Source: Rhizobium sp. SL86
Lineage (GTDB): Bacteria > Pseudomonadota > Alphaproteobacteria > Rhizobiales > Rhizobiaceae
Reading direction: 5' to 3'
DNA length: 64,000 nucleotides
Assembly: GCF_026672545.1 (NCBI RefSeq)
Contig: NZ_JAPPRJ010000002.1
Location: forward strand, 1,067,001 to 1,131,000
Shown piece after piece: positions 59,831 through 64,000 of the stretch. How positions within the stretch are numbered: position 1 is the stretch's first letter; every line of letters begins with the position of its first letter. Below the pieces are notes generated by a model. It was not told where the DNA came from, searched no databases, and saw only the letters and a program-made list of their open reading frames with translations. The position numbers and the translations under genes were made by a program.

Positions 59831-60721
59831 ATGACGATGAAGAGCTATGTGCTGACCGTGACCTGCCCGACCGCCCGCGGCATCGTGGCCGCCTTGTCCG
59901 GTTATCTGGCGGACAAGGGGGGCAACATCGTCGATTCCTCGCAGTTCGATGATTTTGACACGCAGAAATTCTTCATGCGGATCTCGTTCATTTCCGAAGA
60001 GGGCGTCGATCGTGCCACGCTCATCGACGGCCTTGCGCCAATCGCCACCAAGTTCTCGATGCAGGCCGATATATTCGATGCTGCCGAGCGCATGAAGGTT
60101 CTGCTGATGGTGTCGCGGTTTGGCCACTGCCTGAACGACCTGCTCTACCGCTGGAAGATCGGCGCACTGCCGATCGATATCGTCGGTGTCGTCTCCAACC
60201 ACTTCGATTACCAGAAGGTGGTGGTCAATCACGACATCCCCTTCCACCACATCAAGGTGACCAAGGACAACAAACCGCAGGCCGAAGCGCAGCTGCTGGA
60301 TCTCGTCGAGCAGACGGGAACGGAACTGGTGGTGCTGGCCCGCTACATGCAGGTGCTATCCGATGAGCTCTGCCAGAAAATGTCGGGTCGGATCATCAAC
60401 ATCCACCACTCCTTCCTGCCGAGCTTCAAGGGGGCCAATCCCTACAAGCAGGCCTATCAGCGCGGCGTGAAACTGATCGGCGCCACCGCCCATTACGTGA
60501 CGGCAGACCTCGACGAGGGCCCGATCATCGAACAGGACACGGTGCGTGTGACCCATGCCCAGTCGCCGGACGATTATGTCTCGCTTGGCCGTGACGTCGA
60601 AGCCCAGGTGCTGGCACGCGCCATCCACGCCCATATCCACCACCGTACCTTCATCAACGGCAACCGGACGATCGTATTCCCGCCAAGCCCGGGTTCCTAT
60701 GCCTCCGAACGGATGGGCTGA
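59831..60721 (+). CDS. purU: Formyltetrahydrofolate deformylase
   Basis: A 296-aa enzyme releasing formate and tetrahydrofolate from 10-formyl-THF. An N-terminal ACT domain (YVLTVTCPTARGIVAALSGYLADKGGNI) is followed by the formyltransferase-like catalytic domain with the conserved NIHHSFLPSFKGANPYKQAY and GATAHYVTADLDEGPIIEQD (active-site Asn, His and Asp). ATG at 59831 has GGAG four bases ahead; the in-frame ATG at 59837 is an alternative. A hairpin terminator follows. Confidence 0.93.
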   Translation: MTMKSYVLTVTCPTARGIVAALSGYLADKGGNIVDSSQFDDFDTQKFFMRISFISEEGVDRATLIDGLAPIATKFSMQADIFDAAERMKVLLMVSRFGHCLNDLLYRWKIGALPIDIVGVVSNHFDYQKVVVNHDIPFHHIKVTKDNKPQAEAQLLDLVEQTGTELVVLARYMQVLSDELCQKMSGRIINIHHSFLPSFKGANPYKQAYQRGVKLIGATAHYVTADLDEGPIIEQDTVRVTHAQSPDDYVSLGRDVEAQVLARAIHAHIHHRTFINGNRTIVFPPSPGSYASERMG

Positions 60722-60776
60722 AAGCGCGACCGGCTGATGCCGGTCCTGTTCCTGCAAAGACTATGATGGACACATG

Positions 60777-60813
60777 AAAAGGCCGCCGACCCATCTGGAT
60801 CGGCGGCCTTTTT
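60777..60813. terminator. Bidirectional terminator between purU and gguB
   Basis: AAAAGGCCGCCGA and TCGGCGGCC followed by TTTTT form a stem of 13 bp with a 10-nt loop. The flanking A and T runs allow termination of both convergent genes. A smaller hairpin (GACCGG, CCGGTC) lies just before it at 60728-60745. Confidence 0.9.
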
Positions 60814-60838
60814 CAGGCCGGAACGCTTGGGAGGATGC

Positions 60839-62029
60839 TCAACGACGCTGGTTGTAGACGTCCACGCACACCGCGCCAAGGAGCACCAGGCCCTTGATGA
60901 CCTGCTGGTAGTCGATACCGATGCCGAGGATGGACATGCCGTTGTTCATCACACCCATCAGGAAGGCGCCGATGACGGCACCCGTCACCTTGCCGACGCC
61001 GCCATAGGCGGAGGCGCCACCGATAAAGCAGGCGGCGATGACGTCGAGCTCGAAGCCGGAACCGGCCTTCGGCGTGGCGCTGTTGAGGCGGGCCGCAACC
61101 ACAAGGCCGCCAAGCGCCGCGAGAACGCCCATGTTGGCAAACGTCCAGAAGACGAGGCGGTTCGTCTTGATGCCGGACAGTTCTGCGGCACGCGCATTGC
61201 CACCGACCGCATAGATCTGGCGACCGATGATCGTGCGGTTGGTGAAGAAGCCGTAGGCGGCGATCAGGAGCGCCATGACGATCAACACGTTCGGCATGCC
61301 GCGATGCGAGGCAATCAGATAGGCGACGTAACTGACGGCAGCCAGAACGATGATGTTCTTGGCAACGAAGAAGCCGAACGGCTCGGTCTCAACGCCATGC
61401 GACAGGCGGCGCCCGCGGCTCTTGACGTTCTGCCAGACGAGAAAGGCTGCAACAGCAACGCCGAGGATGAGCGAGGTCAGGTAGAGCCCGCCTTCCGACG
61501 AGATGAATTCCGGAATGAAGCCGGACGACAGCCTTTGGAAAGTCACGTCAAACGGGCCGATCGAACGACCGCTGAGGACCGCAATCATCAGGCCGCGAAA
61601 AACGAGCATGCCGGCGAGCGTCACGATGAAGGACGGGATCTTCAGGTAGGCAACAAAATAACCCTGAACCGCGCCGATCAGGCCGCCAAGGAACAGGCAG
61701 ATGATACAGGCCGTGACGAAGTCGAAATTGTACTGCACCATCATCATGGCGGCGACGGCGCCGATGAAGCCGGCAACCGAACCGACCGACAGGTCGATGT
61801 GGCCGGTCACGATGATCATCAGCATGCCCAGCGCCATGATGACGATGTAGCTGTTCTGCAGGATGATGTTCGTCAGGTTGAGCGGCTTCAGCAGGATGCC
61901 GCCCGTGGCGAACTGGAAGAAGATGACGATGACGACAAGCGACATCAGCATCCCGTATTCGCGCAGGTTGTCCTTAAGGAAGCCGGCAGCGCTCTGTAGC
62001 GGCGGTGCGGTGGTTTCTGGCGTGGTCAT
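60839..62029 (-). CDS. gguB: Sugar ABC transporter permease GguB
   Basis: A 396-aa inner-membrane permease of the ribose/xylose (BPD_transp_2) class with about ten helices. Family marks are [60 protein letters not shown] and [34 protein letters not shown]. The gene order chvE, gguA, gguB is that of Agrobacterium. The 4-bp overlap with gguA (ATGA) shows coupling. gguC, which follows in Agrobacterium, is not adjacent here. Confidence 0.92.
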   Translation of the reverse strand: MTTPETTAPPLQSAAGFLKDNLREYGMLMSLVVIVIFFQFATGGILLKPLNLTNIILQNSYIVIMALGMLMIIVTGHIDLSVGSVAGFIGAVAAMMMVQYNFDFVTACIICLFLGGLIGAVQGYFVAYLKIPSFIVTLAGMLVFRGLMIAVLSGRSIGPFDVTFQRLSSGFIPEFISSEGGLYLTSLILGVAVAAFLVWQNVKSRGRRLSHGVETEPFGFFVAKNIIVLAAVSYVAYLIASHRGMPNVLIVMALLIAAYGFFTNRTIIGRQIYAVGGNARAAELSGIKTNRLVFWTFANMGVLAALGGLVVAARLNSATPKAGSGFELDVIAACFIGGASAYGGVGKVTGAVIGAFLMGVMNNGMSILGIGIDYQQVIKGLVLLGAVCVDVYNQRR

Positions 62030-63588
62030 TCGTCTCTCCCCTTGCGGCGCATGATGGCGCGCATGATGTTCTCCTGTGTGGCGTCCTCGCCGGCCACTTC
62101 GCCGACGAATTCACCCTCATGCATGACCAGGATGCGATCGCAGATCCCGATCAGCTCCGGCATTTCCGAGGAGATCACCACGACTGCCTTTCCGGCATCC
62201 GCGAGTTCGTTGATGATGGAATAAATTTCGTATTTCGCGCCGACATCGATACCACGGGTCGGTTCGTCGAGGATCAGCAGGTCCGGATCGGTGAACAGCC
62301 ACTTGGACAGCACCACCTTCTGCTGGTTGCCGCCGGACAGTTTGCCGGTTTCCTGATAGACATTGTGGCTGCGGATACGCATGCGCGCGCGAAAATCCTG
62401 CGCGACCTTCATTTCGGAAATGTCGTCGATCACGCTGCGGCGCGAGACACCCGGAAGGTTTGCCAGCGAGATGTTCTTGCGGATATCTTCCGCCAGGATC
62501 AGCCCGAGGTGTTTGCGGTCTTCCGTCACATAGGCAAGGCCTGCATCGATGGCCTTGTTGACGGTGGAGACATCCACGGGCTTGCCATGCATGCGCACGG
62601 CGCCGGTAATGTTGCGGCCCCAGGATCGTCCGAACACGCTCATGGCGAATTCGGTCCGGCCGGCACCCATCAGGCCCGAAATGCCGACGACCTCGCCAGC
62701 GCGCACCGTCAGTCCGACATTCTTCACGACCTGCCGGTGGGTATGCTGGGGATGGTAGACGGACCAGTTTTCGACCTCGAAAATCACCTCGCCGATCTTC
62801 GGCGTGCGCTTCGGGTAACGGCTTTCCATGTCGCGGTCGACCATCCGGCGGATGATCTCGTCTTCGGAGATGACATCGGCATGGCAGTCCAGCGTGCCGA
62901 CGGAACGTCCGTCGCGAAGGACCGTGATCTGGTCTGCAACTTCGGAAATCTCGTTCAGCTTGTGGCTGATGAGGATCGACGTGATGCCCTGGTTGCGGAA
63001 TTCCTTGAGGAGTTCCAGCAGCGCTGCGCTGTCCTTTTCGTTCAGCGAGGCGGTGGGCTCATCGAGGATCAGCAGGCGCACGTCCTTCGACAACGCCTTG
63101 GCGATTTCGACCAACTGCTGCTTGCCGACACCGAGATTGGTGATGAGCGTGTCCGGCTGCTCGCTGAGGCCGACCTTGGCCAAAAGCGCCTTGGTGCGCT
63201 CGTGCACGGCGGAACGGTCGATCACGCCGAAACGGGACGGTGCATTGGCGAGAAAGATGTTCTCGGCAATCGACATCAGCGGAATAAGCGCGAGTTCCTG
63301 GTGAATAATGATGATGCCGAGGGCTTCGGTATCGTTGATGTCGCGGAATTGCCGCTCTTCACCGGCAAAAAGGATCGAGCCTTCATAGCTGCCGTGCGGA
63401 TAGACGCCGGACAGCACCTTCATGAGTGTGGATTTGCCGGCGCCGTTTTCACCCACGAGCGCGTGGATTTCGCCTTCGCGCACGGTGAAGCTGACGTCGG
63501 AGAGGGCTTTCACGGCACCAAAGGACTTGGAAATGCCGCGCATTTCCAAAATCGGCGGGCGTTCGGCCGCAATCACGGGAGCAAGCAT
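62026..63588 (-). CDS. gguA: Sugar ABC transporter ATP-binding protein GguA
   Basis: A 520-aa double ATPase. The N-terminal module has Walker [10 protein letters not shown], signature [16 protein letters not shown] and Walker [12 protein letters not shown]; the second has GLMGAGRTE in place of Walker A, then [15 protein letters not shown] and [16 protein letters not shown], as in RbsA/XylG/MglA. The ATG at 63588 follows GGAGATG. It powers uptake of monosaccharides (galactose, arabinose, xylose, glucose) bound by ChvE. Confidence 0.93.
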   Translation of the reverse strand: MLAPVIAAERPPILEMRGISKSFGAVKALSDVSFTVREGEIHALVGENGAGKSTLMKVLSGVYPHGSYEGSILFAGEERQFRDINDTEALGIIIIHQELALIPLMSIAENIFLANAPSRFGVIDRSAVHERTKALLAKVGLSEQPDTLITNLGVGKQQLVEIAKALSKDVRLLILDEPTASLNEKDSAALLELLKEFRNQGITSILISHKLNEISEVADQITVLRDGRSVGTLDCHADVISEDEIIRRMVDRDMESRYPKRTPKIGEVIFEVENWSVYHPQHTHRQVVKNVGLTVRAGEVVGISGLMGAGRTEFAMSVFGRSWGRNITGAVRMHGKPVDVSTVNKAIDAGLAYVTEDRKHLGLILAEDIRKNISLANLPGVSRRSVIDDISEMKVAQDFRARMRIRSHNVYQETGKLSGGNQQKVVLSKWLFTDPDLLILDEPTRGIDVGAKYEIYSIINELADAGKAVVVISSEMPELIGICDRILVMHEGEFVGEVAGEDATQENIMRAIMRRKGRDE

Positions 63589-63617
63589 GCCATCATCTCC
63601 GATGGGGAAAAATACGA

Positions 63618-63647
63618 ACGTGGCGGCGCTGCGACGCGCCGCCACGT
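63618..63647 (-). terminator. Intra-operon hairpin between chvE and gguA
   Basis: A perfect 11-bp stem (ACGTGGCGGCG with its complement) with an 8-nt loop lies 10 bp after the chvE stop. It is not followed by a U run, so it more likely protects the 3' end of the chvE message or causes partial attenuation, giving more binding protein than ATPase. Confidence 0.6.
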
Positions 63648-63657
63648 CCTTCAGATA

Positions 63658-64000
63658 TTACTTCAGCTGAGCTTCGGTGTAATAACCGGAACCGACGAGG
63701 ACTTCCTTCCAGTTGCTTTTGTCCACAGCAACCGGCTTCAGCAGGTAGGACGGAACGACCTTCTTGCCGTTGTCGTAGGTCTTGGTGTCGTTGACGGTCG
63801 GCTCCTTGCCGCTCATGGCAGCGTCAACCATGTCTACGGTCACCTTGGCGAGTTCGCGGGTGTCCTTGAAGATGGTGGAGTACTGTTCGCCAGCGATGAT
63901 CGACTTGACGGACGGAACTTCAGCGTCCTGGCCGGAAACGAACGGCATCGGAACGCCGCCGGAACCATAACCAACGCCCTTCAGCGAGGACAGGATGCCG
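63658..64000 (-). CDS. chvE: Multiple sugar-binding protein ChvE (5' end outside window)
   Basis: The last 113 codons or so of a periplasmic sugar-binding protein; the frame stays open to the right edge of the window. Visible segments are [27 protein letters not shown] and [28 protein letters not shown], ending [11 protein letters not shown], as in ChvE/XylF-like proteins. In Agrobacterium ChvE binds several monosaccharides for import and for virulence sensing. Its partners gguA and gguB follow directly. Confidence 0.88.
   Translation of the reverse strand, partial: GILSSLKGVGYGSGGVPMPFVSGQDAEVPSVKSIIAGEQYSTIFKDTRELAKVTVDMVDAAMSGKEPTVNDTKTYDNGKKVVPSYLLKPVAVDKSNWKEVLVGSGYYTEAQLK

Noticed and set aside
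1..64000. CRISPR arrays, insertion sequences, integrases, prophage genes
   Set aside because: No regularly spaced direct repeats, transposase-like or integrase-like proteins were found on either strand.

Overview
The window looks like a GC-rich alphaproteobacterial genome of the family Rhizobiaceae. The main reasons are the chvE-gguA-gguB sugar transporter order at the right edge, rhizobial-type palindromic repeats (one sits inside a gene), RES/Xre and DUF1194 genes, and many ABC transporters with overlapping GTGA/ATGA stop-start junctions. No rRNA, tRNA, replication, phage or insertion-sequence gene was recognised. The content is scavenging and catabolism, as expected of an accessory replicon or a variable chromosomal region; which of these it is cannot be told from the sequence.

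Layout. 1-0.9 kb: end of a YghX-type dienelactone hydrolase. 1-7.2 kb: TonB receptor, binding protein, permease and ATPase operon with an AraC regulator. 7.3-16.5 kb: a second ferric-siderophore system (separate ATPase, LysR regulator, TonB receptor, binding protein, fused FhuB-type permease, SIP-type reductase, flavin monooxygenase). 16.6-23.3 kb: TetR regulator with a GMC oxidoreductase and a perfect palindrome between them, gluconokinase, orphan TRAP binding protein, PLP enzyme with an Lrp regulator, YciA-like thioesterase. 23.3-33.3 kb: a guanidine-use operon. 33.6-38.9 kb: VWA protein, SDR, small HD hydrolase, Xre/RES toxin-antitoxin pair, two tiny hydrophilic proteins, GH13 glucosidase. 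39.1-48.8 kb: a biuret/triuret-type nitrogen cluster. 48.9-52.6 kb: threonine dehydratase-like enzyme, glutaminase, MarR regulator, 1-Cys peroxiredoxin. 52.6-55.9 kb: btuFCD-like operon under a cobalamin riboswitch. 56-60.7 kb: diguanylate cyclase, CoA-transferase, purU. 60.8-64 kb: gguB, gguA and the end of chvE.

How the genes work together. The strongest story is nitrogen scavenging through allophanate. The leftward operon (33.1 to 23.3 kb) starts with a sigma-54 -24/-12 promoter, a guanidine-I (ykkC) riboswitch and a probable terminator. It then encodes a NitT/TauT-type importer, both subunits of the carboxyguanidine deiminase pair formerly called urea-amidolyase-associated proteins, a biotin-dependent urea/guanidine carboxylase and allophanate hydrolase. 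The rightward cluster (39.1 to 46.8 kb) also has a near-consensus sigma-54 promoter with TGCA half-sites upstream. It encodes a BMP-type ABC importer, a biuret hydrolase-like enzyme, a second cysteine hydrolase, a 5-FCL-like and an AtzH-like protein and, facing it, a second shorter allophanate hydrolase. Both routes should end at allophanate, and both promoters predict activation under nitrogen limitation.

Two further points deserve attention. A 183-bp palindromic repeat is inserted exactly in frame in the carboxylase gene, in the linker between the two halves of its carboxyltransferase. A 28-codon open frame with a good ribosome site lies between the cobalamin riboswitch and btuF.
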